The notes: generated by a model from the sequence alone, not told the origin. Shown: positions 46,440 through 58,481, counted from the stretch's first letter. The stretch is DNA of 64,000 nt from Ligustrum vulgare (GCA_963555705.1 OY743174.1:60286234-60350233), one strand, 5' to 3'. Program-made: numbers and translations.

Positions 46440-48263
46440 TGCAGCACCCCGAGTTCTAAATATTCTGTTCACCACGTCATCGTCTGGTCTAGCTTTTAAA
46501 ATAATATTCTAATTGAAGAAATAACTGAAATTCATTTTTTGACAACATTAAATAAACTGTAATGGTCGATAAAATTTGAAAAATATTTATGAAATAATTC
46601 AAAATAATAAATTGAACAGTTAATATTACAAAACACTTGACAATGTCAAAAATTCTCAAATAATTGAAAATCTCAAAAATTATCCAACGTTTGAAAATAC
46701 GGATCATAAAAAATAAGATTCTCAATTATTTAACGACTACTGTCACAATCATCCATCACTTGCCACCTTCTCCGAAATCTGCAAATATTGTTAAAATAGA
46801 AATGAGCATTTCATAAAAATACTTAGTAGATTCATCGCTAATTAATTAATCTACATTATAATTGAACACATAAATGCATGTTCTTTAGAAATCATAGGGT
46901 ATCGATTGCTCTTCTCGTGCATTAAAGCACATGACTTCTCTTTGAAAAATCATAGGCTCTTTAAAAATCACAGGGTGTGGGTTGCTCTTTTTTTTCGTAC
47001 ACTTAAGACACATAAGTTATGCATAGCATCATCATTTATCTTGCAAGACATTCTCTTCTTTCTTTTTCATGCATAAAAGCATATAAGTTATGAAAAGCAT
47101 AACAACATAAATATTTTTGAAGAAATATATTCTCGTCTCGTTTCATAAAAATGACTTTCACATAAGTCACATAACATACACATTCACATGCAATCATAAT
47201 TTAAATCAATTAATAGGGGCGAGTCTACCTTAAATTCAACGAGTGCAAAATCGAGCGGGAAATGACTTCAATCATTTAAATCTCCATACGTCTCGTCTAG
47301 CCAAATAGAAAATAAGTTAAATTAGTCTTTTGAAATTTATAGTTTAAAAATGATCAATTAAAATTTAGGGACTGAAATTGATGATTTGAAAGTTGGGGGA
47401 CTAAAATGAATACTTTTAAACTTGAGGGACTAAGATGTAAATTTTCAAAACTTGGGTTGAAGCCCAAAACGGATATTAAATCGTAGGGATTGAAATAATT
47501 GATTTTAAAAATGAAAGGAATGATTAAAATCATTTAAAAACTTAAAAGGCTGAAATGATTAGTTTTAAAACTATAAGGACTGAATTGAATAACTTTAAAA
47601 CTTGGGGACTAAGCTGCAAATTTCCAAAAATTAAAATATTAAAAACAAAATTTCTCTCTCTCCTTTCCATTCTGAATTAGAGGCAAGAGAGAGAGGGGAG
47701 GGCGTGACTGGAGTGGCCCTTCGCGCAAGCCGGTCTTCAACCGGCGAGTGGCAGCGAGGTGCCAGTGGTCCATGCCGGGGGTCTGATTTGGGAGGTTTAG
47801 TACGAGTTTAGGTGCCAAAATCGAGGCAAAATGAGGTTTATTTCGAGATTTTTCTGCGTGCTTACCGGTGGTCGAGGTAGGTAAGTGTCTTAGGTAATTT
47901 GTTTCTTGGGTTTGGTTTTGATTTTGAGCTGATTGATGGGGATTTGGAGAAGTAGTGGAGGTTGGGTGCAAGTGGTTGGTGGTCGAGGTGATGATGAAGG
48001 AGGTGGGGGTGGTGACGGTTTGGAGTTGGTTGCCTGTCGGTTGTTACTTCGGCTATGGGTTGTAGGCGGCGGCTGCAGGGGTGGTGACAGTGGTTGTTCG
48101 GCGATGGAGGTAAAACTGCAGCGGGGGTGATCATTGGGTTGTGGTGATGATGGTGATAATTCAAATGGTGAGATGGTTATGGATGTGAGATGGTGATGAT
48201 GATAATGAAGGAGGTGGCTAGTTGTGGCTGAGCAGTGGTGATGTGCGGGTTGAGGTGGTGATA

Positions 48264-48449
48264 ATGGAGGTGAGTTGGAGGTGGCGGTGGTGACACACGG
48301 CGGGGTTGCTGGTGGTTGGGTAATCTTGCTGTGAAAAATGTTGGCCAAAAGTTGAGATGGAGGTGAGTTGGAGGTGGCGGTGGTGACACACGGCGGGGTT
48401 GCTGGTGGTTGGGTAATCTTGCTGTGAAAAATGTTGGCCAAAAGTTGAG
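48264..48449. repeat. Perfect 93-bp tandem duplication in the 3' LTR
   Basis: The segment ATGGAGGTGAGTTGGAGGTG...AAAAGTTGAG is present twice in a row (48264-48356 and 48357-48449). The 5' LTR has it once (near 56218-56310). It therefore arose after insertion. At 93 bp it keeps reading frames open. Confidence 0.93.
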
Positions 48450-48564
48450 AATATTCTTACCTTTGAAGCTTGGTTGCAGGGAATCAGAATTGTGGAGCTG
48501 TGGTTTGAAGTTTGCTGAGCTTCAACTTGTCAAGAATGGAGATGTTGGAATCGTGTTGTTGTTT

Positions 48565-48570
<6 letters not shown>

Positions 48571-48597
<27 letters not shown>
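48571..48597. repeat. (GA)n microsatellite in the 3' LTR
   Basis: About 13-14 GA units. The same site in the 5' LTR (56432-56482) has about 25 units followed by GTGAGTGA. The different lengths show slippage after integration. Confidence 0.95.
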
Positions 48598-48601
<4 letters not shown>

Positions 48602-49017
48602 TGAGGAGTGGTTTGTGTAGTGTATATGAGAGTTTGATAGGTATGTGGTTGATGTGATTGGTGGAAGTTGGTGGTGGTATAGGTTGATTAGGCATTTTGG
48701 AAATCTTGGCAAGTAATACACGGAATTCAAGAAAAATAATACGCGTGAATCAACTGAGTAGGAAAATGGATCTGATAAAACGAGCTTAACATAATTTGGA
48801 GTTTAAAACGATTTTGAAAGAATAAAATAAATAAATAAGTAAATAAAATAATAAAATTTTAGAAATTCGGAATTTAATTAAAATCGAATAGATTTGATAT
48901 TTCTCGACTTGGTTAGACGAATGCGTCACGACTTCAAAAAAAATGGGTGAGATCGCAACGGCACGGTTCATAGTTTAAAAATAATTATTTAATGCGTAAA
49001 AATTCTTGGACCCTACA

Positions 49018-49034
49018 ACCTTATCCCCTTAAAA
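49018..49034 (-). promoter_or_regulatory. Polypurine tract of the Ty3/gypsy element
   Basis: The - strand reads TTTTAAGGGGATAAGGT immediately upstream of the 3' LTR start TGTAGG. A purine-rich stretch in this position primes plus-strand DNA synthesis in LTR retrotransposons. Confidence 0.7.
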
Positions 49035-49059
49035 TATTTTTGTCCTCGAAATTAAACTT

Positions 49060-50900
49060 TCTCGATCTATGATTTCTGGATACTTGGCTAGGTTCTACTC
49101 TTCCTTTTTCCAAATAGCCTCATCACTATTGTATCTACCCTACTGGACTTTGACTAAAGGAATCTCTTTTTTTGTTAAGACATGGACTTTTCTCTCTACT
49201 ATGCACATATGTGCCTCTTTATAAGACAAATCTTTCTGACCTACAATAGACTGATAATTCACCACTGATCAGGATCATGAACATACTTCCTCAATAGGGA
49301 AACATGAAAAATATTGTGAACAGTTGCAAGTTCTGGTGGCAAAGCCAAACAATAAGCCACATTCCCCACTTTCTCTAGTATTTCAAATAGTCCAATGAAA
49401 CGAGGCCTTAATTCCCTCTCTTGCCGAAACGAAAAGTACCATGTATAAGAGCTACTTTCAAGAACACTTTCTCTCTAATCTCAAACTCTAAGGTCCCGTT
49501 CTCTTTGCTGTTTTGAGCCCGTTTTGACTTTTCGATTTTTGGAAATATCGAAAACGCGTTCACTTTGCCCATTTTCAGAAACGAGTTTTTCAAAACGCCA
49601 AAAAAATTACAAAGAAAACTCAAAACGAATTTATTACGTTTTGGATATTTTGTGTTAAAAAGTCCAAAACGACCAAAACGCGCGTTTTGAAATTTTTTTT
49701 TTTTTTTTTAAAATGTGAGACACTTCCTTCACTTGAAGTTCTTATATTATTTTGCCATTATATATAGATCCATGTTAAGATTTTTTTTTTTTTTGTAATT
49801 TTTTATTTATTATTATTATTATTTTAAATGTGAGACACTTCTTTCACTTGAAGTTCTTATGTTATTTTGTTATTATATATAGATCCATGTTAAGATTTTT
49901 GTTTTTGTAAATTATTATTATTTTGTAAAAGTGAGAGATACATCTTTTACTTAAAGTTCTTATGTTATTTTGTCATTATATATAGATCGTGTTAAGATTT
50001 TTTTTTTTTTTTTTTTTTTTTTGTAAAAGTGAGACACTTCATTCACTTGAAATTCTTATATTATTTTGTCATTATATATAGATCCATTTTAAGATTTTTA
50101 TTTTATTTATTTATTTATTATTATTATTATTTTTTTTGTAAAAGTGAGACACTTCCTTCACTTGAAATTCTTATGTTATTTTGTCATTATATATAAATCC
50201 ATGTTAAGATTTTGTTTGTATGTGATTAAATTTTTGTTTAGCTGAAACAATATTAATGATGAATTTATTGACATAGAGAACTAACTGATTTATTAACATT
50301 AAAATTAATGATATTCAACAAATCAATCATTTTTACATATAAAATATTACAAAATAAATATATCAAAAAATTACAAAGTAAACACATTTTTCAGTTTTCT
50401 ATTTTTTAAAACAGTTTTCCAAAATCATAAAGAGAACATGTTTTCAACAATCCAAAAACAAACAACCAAAATCCAAAATTCAAAACAAAATTCAAAACTC
50501 AAAATCCAAAATTGAAACACAAAGAGAACGGCCCCTAAGTCTTTTCTTCTTTGATCGACATAGCTTTTCAGTTTGTCTTGAGCAACTTTAATTTGTGATC
50601 TGATCTTCTCGATAGCCTCCACTGTTTTCTCAATTAATTCTGGACCCAATAATTTCCTCTCGCCAACTTCATCCCAATAGATTGACTATCCACATCTTCA
50701 TCCATACATTGCTTCGTATGGTGACATATCAATGGTAGCCCGAAAATTGGTTGTTGTAGGCAAACTCTACTAATGGAAAATGTGTCTCTCAATTACCATT
50801 TGGGTCTAGAACACATGTCCTAAGCATATCTTTCAATGTCTGAATCTGGAGATAGTATGCAGTAATAAAATTCAACTTAGTACCCATAGTCATCGGTAAA
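49060..50900 (-). pseudogene. Ty3/gypsy pol remnant (integrase C-terminal part), MITE-interrupted
   Basis: Readable pieces on the - strand are LVEFAYNNQFSG, MSPYEAMYG, WDEVGERKLLGPELIEKTV and KSYVDQRRKDL, then after the MITE EFEIREKVFLKVA and FRFGKRGN, and farther down pieces resembling the family's C-terminal end. These are the end of the integrase domain and its C-terminal extension in Ty3/gypsy polyproteins. Stops and frameshifts occur on both sides of the MITE. The MITE (49492-50535) separates two codons that are adjacent in the family. The sequence is dead. Confidence 0.8.
49492..50535. mobile_element. PIF/Harbinger-like MITE with internal minisatellite, copy 3
   Basis: A TAA TSD lies at 49489-49491 and 50536-50538. 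The ends are GGTCCCGTTCTCTTTG and the complement GGGGCCGTTCTCTTTG. Removing the element and one TAA restores a continuous gypsy integrase reading frame at this point, which fixes the boundaries independently. It contains five minisatellite units. This is the best-defined copy of the family. Confidence 0.92.
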
Positions 50901-53900
50901 CTCTTCCAAAATCTCGAGGGAAAATCCTTGGATCTCTATCTGAAAAATGGACACTAGCAATCCATGAAATCGGAAAACCTCTCTAACATATATTTGTACC
51001 TCATACGAAGCTTTGTGAGAAGACGCTTGATAGCTATTGAGTAGAACTCAATCAATCATCCGACATTATCCAACTTATTAACTCATTCATTGACCTTCTA
51101 TTCCCAACCTTTCAAGGATCTTTACTAATATCGAACCCACGATATAAATATTAATTGTTCCAATGCTCAAACTAAAAATCAAGAAGATTGATCAAGAATA
51201 AAACCTTATGATCCAAAATATAAAAACACGGTATCAATTCCAAAATATTGAGTACAAATTCAAACTTGGCAGAATCTTTCTGAAAAGATTTACCAACGTA
51301 ATCATTTCTAAATTCGACTGAAACTTCCTTTAAATATTGGAGAATTCAAACTTAAATCTTTTAGTCCATACTTCTAAATTATGCATCAAGTACTTGTCAT
51401 CACATACTCATTCTAGTTAAGAACTAATGTACTAACTTAAAGCAGCATCATAAGGATCAGATATGATATTCTCAAACTTAAGAAACCTCACTAACTTCCC
51501 AATCTGAAGTTCAAGATATAATCTCTCCTATTCTCCAACTTCAATTTATGTCACGCTTTGGACAATACTCTGATTAAGTCTATCACCAATAAATAAGACT
51601 TCTGTGAATCATACATGATTCCTCATCAAGTTTACTTAATCCAAAGATACAATCCCATTATAAGTAAAAATCACACAACTGATCATCTCAGGTTTTCCAT
51701 TATTGTAGCAAAATACTTTACTCACATCAAAAGCACAACTGATAATAAGTAATCGAAACTGCATCACCAGATTTTTTAAATAAATCCATATATCTTATGA
51801 CTCAAAATGAAGATTCCCAATCATAGGTAAAATTTCACCATAATTCAATAAACAATCAAGATAAGATCAATTGACTCAATATATTCACACAATTCTTTCA
51901 CGGTTAACCATAACATCCATTAACCGTCTACTCACCATATCTTGTAGTAATCGTGTAACATGCCACTTATCATCGTATCATATGACCTCAATTTAATCAT
52001 ATCAATCTCTCTAAGATTACAATATAATAACCATCATATCTATCACATGAACATTATACGTCAATATACTCACTAAGATTATATATCAATCTCTCAAACT
52101 CAAATAAATCTTGGATTCTACCATTTGTCACTCTTTCTTAGCAACACACTACTCCATAGTAAGTAATCATTGTGAAGTCTTATCCCAATTTTCCACAAAT
52201 CCTAACCACAAGGACAAATGCGTAAGATTTCATTTCTTATTTTCGAACCAAGATACCATCAGTAACAATTTCCAAAATTTCAAGGTATAATCTTATCATA
52301 AACTTTCCTCTGATCAAATGCATTACTTCGGTAATACTTGTACAAATCTAGGACCTGATAAAATTTCTTTCATCAATTTCATCCAACAATTTTCTCTCAT
52401 GATATTCTAGTATCATAAATGAAAACTTAATGTACATCAGTGATTCATTCAAATTACGAGGAAACCCTGATTTATTTTCAATGACTGAGACTCATCTTTC
52501 TTTGAATTCCACTTAGAACCAAATATAGCATAACTTATTCATGAAAAGTCAACTTATTTCATAATCTCGACACATCATCACCTTCAGTTCTCACCATAAG
52601 AAAATCACGTTATTCCTTATAATTATCCATTGTACCTTTCATATTCAAATGACCTCATAACAATCATCATTATTTCACATAATCCCAAACATTCAATCAT
52701 ATGTCCCCAATTTCTCACTTTGAATAAATGGTTATTCCTTTAAGGCATCTCATTATAAAATACTTTCAATATCTCCTATTCATGATAACTGACTTTTCCA
52801 AATAATCATATTACATGTAAATAACCAAATATTTAACACATCATCTACCAATCAACTTTCAAAATAAATCAAGAGTATTATCACATACCATCATAATTTA
52901 TAATATTCTTCAATATAAGTGATCATTTCATACTAATAATCAATTTGTTCCCAAGAATAATTAAGATTCTTCCCAGTAATGCTATAATATTTGTCTTCAC
53001 TCATCTTTCAAAATATAACTTGACATTTCCCAATGTATGTATCAAGTCATCACATAACTTCATGTATACCTTGATATCCAAGTAGTTGTATACATCATCT
53101 TGTTTTTGAAATTGTGAAACAAGGAGAGCATTTCAATAGAACTATATCCATTACAAACATGATTATACTTCGAAGAAGCCAAAAATATCTCAAGAGTCGT
53201 CATCCCTTTTTATTCATTTACTAATTCTTGCTTGTGGTGTAAATGAACTTGCAAGTCTAACATCAATTCCTTTAGTGGGTTGCTTACCATACTATGCTCT
53301 TAACTCAAAATGATAATATTCTAGGCAAAGTCTCCCTTATAATTTGGACTTATCAAACTTGTAGGTATACTTCATAACCAACTTTACGCTCCACATTTGA
53401 CAACAATTCCAACAAACTTCAATACCACCAAAAATATTCCAGAAAATCATTTCATAATTCCTCAACATAATAATTTTCAATCATAGTTTCCAATATCACA
53501 ATATCACTTCCTTCAATACATTAATTGGCTCAAATGACCACTCATTTGTCATACTTATAAATATATGCCAAAAATCATAGTTCCCAAAATTTTAATTACA
53601 AGAACGAACTACAATATAAATTTCTCTCAAAATAGAAGAAGAAATTTACTTACTAAAACACAATATCAAGTCCTTAATTCTCAATAATTAAGAACCAAAT
53701 CTTTAACTCTCTAATTTCATAATTCTTCTCATAGAAATCTCAATAAAATTATATTACTTATAATCTCAACATCTCATCACAACCTCATAAAACTGGCTTG
53801 CCATTTCTCGTGGATTTATTGAAAATGTCAACAACAAATGACTAATGAATTTTCGCAACAGTTGCTCTAAAACCACTAGTCATGGCCTCATAACGCGCGG

Positions 53901-54390
53901 CATAGTAGTCGATAATGTGGTCATATATCCTAACATGTGGTGTTGGTCCAAACAATATATATTCTGAAAATATTATCTAATCCTTTCTGTTGACTCCTCG
54001 TAAATGGTGCCATGTCTAAAATCAATTATGTAAAGTCCGGTTAGGGTTCATCATTTCTAAGTTCGAGGACAAAAATTATTATAAAATAATTCTTAAATCA
54101 CATTATTCTCATTATGCTCAACATTAGTTTTTTTTTCTGATTCAGATACAATTTCTCGTTATACTCCAAAATTCATTTCTTTCTTTCTTATTCGGATACA
54201 ATCTCTTTCTCTTTCTTCTAAATCTCAAAAATCATTAAAATAAGTATACGAAATACTGAAATAACGTTAAACATCATAAACTTCTTTACCTTCGGATTTG
54301 GTGGAACGAATGATGGCAGTAGCAATATTCATTAATAATAATTAAATAACTAAAAAATATTTCTTGAAATTTCTTTTTGAAAATTTTCCA
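50901..54390 (-). other. Degenerate internal region of the Ty3/gypsy element
   Basis: This 3.5-kb stretch should encode gag, protease, reverse transcriptase and RNase H but has no readable domain and is full of stops. Near 54013 the - strand starts MAPFTRSQQKGLD, plausibly the beginning of gag. The + strand is notably A/C/T-rich and poor in G, which would fit heavy G-to-A or C-to-T decay of the coding strand. Confidence 0.5.
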
Positions 54391-54408
54391 GTCTACAGAA
54401 ACGCAGAC

Positions 54409-54422
54409 TGGCTCCGATACCA
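54409..54422 (-). promoter_or_regulatory. Primer-binding site, initiator Met-tRNA type
   Basis: The - strand reads TGGTATCGGAGCCA, matching the usual plant initiator-methionine tRNA complement TGGTATCAGAGCCA at 13 of 14 positions. It lies three bases inside the 5' LTR (which ends at 54426), the normal place for priming minus-strand synthesis. It fixes the orientation of the element as - strand. Confidence 0.85.
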
Positions 54423-54425
54423 AGC

Positions 54426-56425
54426 TGTATCACCCCGAGTTCTAAATACCCGGTTTACCACGTCATCATCTAGTCTAACTTTTAAAATAATATTCTAGAG
54501 GAAGAAATAACTAAAATTCATTTTTTGGCAACATTAAATAAACTGCAATGGTCGATAAAATTTGAAAAATATTTATGAAATAATTCAAAATAATAAATCG
54601 AACCATTAATATTACAAAACACTTGACAATGTCATAAATTCTTAAATAATTGAAAATCTCAGAAATTATCCAACGTTTGGAAATACGAATCATCAAAAAT
54701 AAGATTCTCAATTATTTAACGACTACTGCCACAATCATCCATCACTTGCCACCTTCTCCGAAATCTGCAAGTATTGTTAAAATAGAAATGAGCATTTCAT
54801 AAAAATACTCAATAGATTCATCGCCAATTAATTAATTTACATTATAATTGAACACATAAATGCAGACTTTTTAGAAATCATAGGGTGTGTGTTGTTCTTC
54901 TCGTACATTAAAGCATATGACTTCTCTTTGAAAAATCATAGGCTCTTTAAAAATCATAGGGTGTGGGTTGCTCTTTCTTTTCGTGCACTTAAGACACATA
55001 AGTTATGCATAACATCATTATTTATCTTGCAAGATATTCTCTTCTTTCTTTCTTATGCATAAAAGCTTATAAGTTATGACAAGCATAACAACATAAATAT
55101 TTTTGAAGACATATATTCTCGTCTCTTTTCATAAAAATGACTATCACATAAGTCACATAACATACACATTCACATGCAATCGTAATTTAAATCAATCAAT
55201 AGGGGCTAGTCTACCTTAAATTCAACGAGTGCAAAATCGAGCGGGAAATGACTTCAATCATTTAAATCTCCGTACGCCTCGTCTAGCCAAATAGAAAATA
55301 AGTTAAATTAGTCTTTTGAAATTTATAGTTTAAAAATGATAAATTAAAATTTAGGGACTGAAATTGATATTTGAAAGTTGGGGGGACTAAAATGAATACT
55401 TTTAAACTTGAGGGACTAAGATGTAAATTTTCAAAACTTGGGTTGAAGCCCAAAACGGATATTAAATCGTAGGGATTGAAATAATTGATTTTAAAAATGA
55501 AGGGACTGATTAAAATCATTTAAAAACTTAAGGAGTTGAAATGATTAGTTTTAGAACTATAAGGACTGAATTGAATAACTTTAAAACTTGGGGACTAAGC
55601 TGCAAATTTCCAAATATCAAAATATTAAAAAAAAATTTCTTTCTCTCCTTCCCATTCTGAATCAGAGACAAGAGAAAGAGGGGAGGGCGCGACTGGAGTG
55701 GCCCTTCGCGCAAGCGGTCTTCAGCCGACGAGCGGCGGACCATGAAGGGGGTCAGATTTGGGAGGTTTGGGTGTGAAAATCGAGGCAAAACAAGGCTTGT
55801 TTCGCTATTTTTCGGCGAGCTTACCGATGGTCGAGGTAAGTAAGTATCTTGGGTAATTTGTTTCTTGGGTTTGAGTTTGATTTTGGGTTGATTGATGGGG
55901 GTTTGGAGAAGGTAGTGGAGGTTGGGTGCAGGCTGTTGGTGGTCGAGATGATGATTAAGGAGGTGGCGGTGGTGACGGTTTGGAGTTGGTTTCCTGTGGG
56001 TTGTGACTTCGGCTATGGGTTGTAGGCGGCGGCTGCAGGGGTGATGACAGTGGTTGTTCGACGGTGGAGGTAAACCTGAAGTGGGGGTGATGATTGAGTT
56101 GTGGTGATGATTCAAATGGTGAGATGGTTATGGCTGTGAGATGGTGATGATGATGATGAAGAAGGAGATGGCTAGTTTTGGCCGAGCAGTGGTGATGTGC
56201 GGGTTGAGGTGGTGATGATGGAGGTGAGTTGGAGGTGGCAGTGGTGATGCATGGCGGGGTTGCTGGTGGTTGGGTAATCTTGTTGGGAAAAATGTTGGCC
56301 AAAAGTTGAGAATATTCTTACCTTTGAAGTTTGGTTGCAGGGAATCAGAACTGTGGAGCTGTGGTTTGAAGTTTGCTGAGCTTCAACTTGTCAAGAATGG
56401 AGACGTTGGAATCGTGTTGTGGTTT

Positions 56426-56486
<61 letters not shown>

Positions 56487-56914
56487 GTGAGTGAGTGATT
56501 GCTGAGGAGTGGTTTGTGTAGTGTATATGAGAGTTTGATAGGTATGAGATTGATGTGGTTGGTGGAAGTTGGTGGTAGTATAGGTTGATTAGGCATTTTG
56601 AAAATCTTGACAAACAATACACGGAATTCAAGAAAAATAATACGCGTGAATCAATTGAGTAGGAAAATGGATCTGATAAAATAAGCTTAACATAATTTGG
56701 AGTTTAAAATGATTTTGAAAGAATAAAATAAATAAATAAATAAAATAATAAAATTTTAGAAATTCGAAATTTAATTAAAATCGAATGGACTTGATATTTC
56801 TCGACTTGGTTAGACGAATGCGTCACGACTTCAAAAAAAATGGGCGAGATCGCAGCGGCACAGTTCATAGTTTAAAAATAATTATTTAATGCGTAAAAAT
56901 TCTTGGTTGCTACA
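54426..56914 (-). repeat. 5' LTR of the Ty3/gypsy element
   Basis: On the + strand it runs from TGTATCACCCCGAG to TTCTTGGTTGCTACA. It is colinear with the 3' LTR, with visible point differences and indels (lack of the 93-bp duplication, longer (GA)n). The difference shows the insertion is not recent. Confidence 0.88.
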
Positions 56915-57349
56915 AATAGACCCTTCATTATATATATATACCTAGTTTTGAAAAAACAAGTATTTTTTTGAAACATTTAGAAAAGAGTAATTGTAGGGAG
57001 ATGTTTCTAATTGACATTTTTAAGTGATATTGTGACATGACTTACATACATTGGGTGATGAAAAAGTAAATGATGAGGTAATTATTTACACCATTCAATG
57101 TATGCGTGTCATATCACAATGTCACTTAAAAATATAAATAAAAAATATCTTCCTTGAATTACTAAAACACAATACATCATTTATTCCCCCTCCCTCCCTC
57201 CCTCTGCAAACCTTATATATATATATATATATATCATCTATCTCTCTCTCTCAAGTCACATCATTCTATCTTCAATTTCTCCCGGTCTTCATTTATTAAC
57301 ATATGCCAAAATCACTCGTGGTTTACGCCCAGATATATATCAATTTTGG
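56915..57349. other. Intergenic sequence right of the Ty3/gypsy element
   Basis: Contains an inverted pair near 57005-57135 (TTAAGTGATATTGTGACATG and TCATATCACAATGTCACTTA), a CCCTCCCTCCCTCC run at 57187-57202 and (TA)n at 57212-57233. No gene. Confidence 0.55.
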
Positions 57350-58209
57350 AGTTCATTGTTTGAATGATCACTGAACTTATGGGTATGTCTTGAATTGATC
57401 ACTGAACTTTAAAATATCGAGATTAGATTACTGAACTCATGTAAACGTCTTCGACTAGTCACTGAATTTTAAAATGTCGAGTTTGATCACTAAATTTTGG
57501 GTTAATTGTCCCAATAATCACTGAACTTATGTAAATGTCGAGTTTTGATAATTAAACTTATCAAAATAGTGAACGTTAATCATTAAATTAACTTTTGTAA
57601 TAGAATTGACGATGTGACAGACAAAATGTTCGCCAACTTCAACCAGCCAATCACGAGTCTACAACACATCAACTTGCTAAGTAAAATTTTTAAGAACGTC
57701 TTCGATTGATCACTAAATTTTTAAAAATATTTTTTACTATTGATTTGTTGTATACAACTGATAATTTAAAAGTTTAGTGACTGATCGATGACCCTTTTGA
57801 AGCTTTCTTACGTTGTAATTTGGTGTGTCGTGATTGATCGGTTGAAGTTGACATGACGCCATGTGTATATTCTCTCTGCCTCGTCATCAATCTATTACGA
57901 AAGTTAAGTCAATAACTAACGTCCACTATTTTGATAAGTTTAGTGATCAGAACTCGACATTTAAATAACTGCAATGATTATTGAGACAATTAACTCAAAT
58001 TTTAGTGATCAAAACTCGACAATTTAAAATTCAGTGACCAATCAAAGACGTAGACATATTTCAGTGATTATTGAGAAAATTAAATAATAAGTTCAGTGAC
58101 TAATCAAAAATGTTTACATAAGTTCAATGATCAAATCTCGACACTTTAAAGTTTAGTGATCAATCCAAGAGATACCCCTAAGTTCAGTGATCATTTAAAC
58201 AATTAACTT
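57350..58209. mobile_element. Long-TIR (MULE- or foldback-like) element
   Basis: Both ends carry inverted arms of roughly 200-300 bp. The left starts AGTTCATTGTTTGAATGATC then ACTGAACTTA; the complement of the right starts AGTTAATTGTTTAAATGATC then ACTGAACTTA. Each arm is made of degenerate units of about 40 bp with GATCACTGAACTT and ATCGAGTTTTGATCA. The middle (57600-57880) is more complex but noncoding. A TSD is not evident. It ends 17 bp before a DME/ROS1 relic. Confidence 0.7.
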
Positions 58210-58226
58210 ATCACTTTTGTTTTCAG

Positions 58227-58481
58227 TTTTTGAATGTTATCACTTGGCTTAAAGAGTGTAGAGTCTATGCGGCTCTCGACACTTCATCACGTTGCTTTCT
58301 CAATAAGATTTTATTGTTGGGGACATGTTAATTTATCGCTTAATAGAGTCAGCTCTGTTCTTGACATTAATGACACCACTTTCCACAAGGTTGATACCAA
58401 TGTTGGTCGAATTGTGGTGCGTCTCGGGTGGGTCCCTCTACAGCCATTACCTGAGGTTGTTCAAATGCATATTCTAAACCA
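58227..58481 (+). pseudogene. DEMETER/ROS1-like DNA glycosylase fragment, broken
   Basis: After an acceptor-like TTTTCAG the + strand reads LSLGLKSVESMRLSTLHHVA, then an intron-like stretch, then from 58390 VDTNVGRIVVRLGWVPLQPL followed by PEVVQMHIL, ending at a GTAAAT donor (58482). This is the HhH-GPD core of plant 5-methylcytosine DNA glycosylases (DME, ROS1, DML). Both the catalytic Lys context (GLKSVE) and the catalytic Asp context (VDTNVGR) are present. The donor of the first exon should be GTAAG but reads ATAAG (near 58302), and an upstream stop or frameshift precedes LSLGLK. The parent proteins exceed 1000 residues and no other exon is seen within the window. It is a relic. Confidence 0.85.

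Larger units (their letters stand above)
46440..49017 (-). repeat. 3' LTR of the Ty3/gypsy element
   Basis: On the + strand it runs from TGCAGCACCCCGAGTTC to TTCTTGGACCCTACA. The pairing with 54426-56914 is clear throughout. It carries a private 93-bp tandem duplication (48264-48449). The G/T-rich middle gives His/Pro-rich ORFs on the - strand that are probably not protein-coding. Confidence 0.88.
46440..56914 (-). mobile_element. Ty3/gypsy LTR retrotransposon, full-length but degenerate
   Basis: The element has two LTRs (46440-49017, 2578 bp; 54426-56914, 2489 bp) flanked by a perfect 5-bp TSD AATAG (46435-46439 and 56915-56919). On the - strand the LTR starts TGTAG and ends TACA/TGCA. A primer-binding site, TGGTATCGGAGCCA, lies three bases inside the 5' LTR, and a purine-rich tract lies next to the 3' LTR. 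Integrase C-terminal sequence and a possible gag start are readable, in the Ty3/gypsy order. The internal region is 5.4 kb including a 1.0-kb MITE. It has many stops and no readable reverse transcriptase, so it is not autonomous. Confidence 0.88.

Noticed and set aside
47639..48441. Several 100-180-codon ORFs in the LTR (and their counterparts at 55528-56302)
   Set aside because: They overlap in different frames of G/T-rich LTR sequence, one is extended by the 93-bp duplication, and none has a recognisable domain.
54409..54422. tRNA gene
   Set aside because: Only the primer-binding complement of the tRNA 3' end is present, with no cloverleaf.
56270..56631. Arg-Glu and Ser-Leu repeat ORFs
   Set aside because: Translations of the (GA)n microsatellite.
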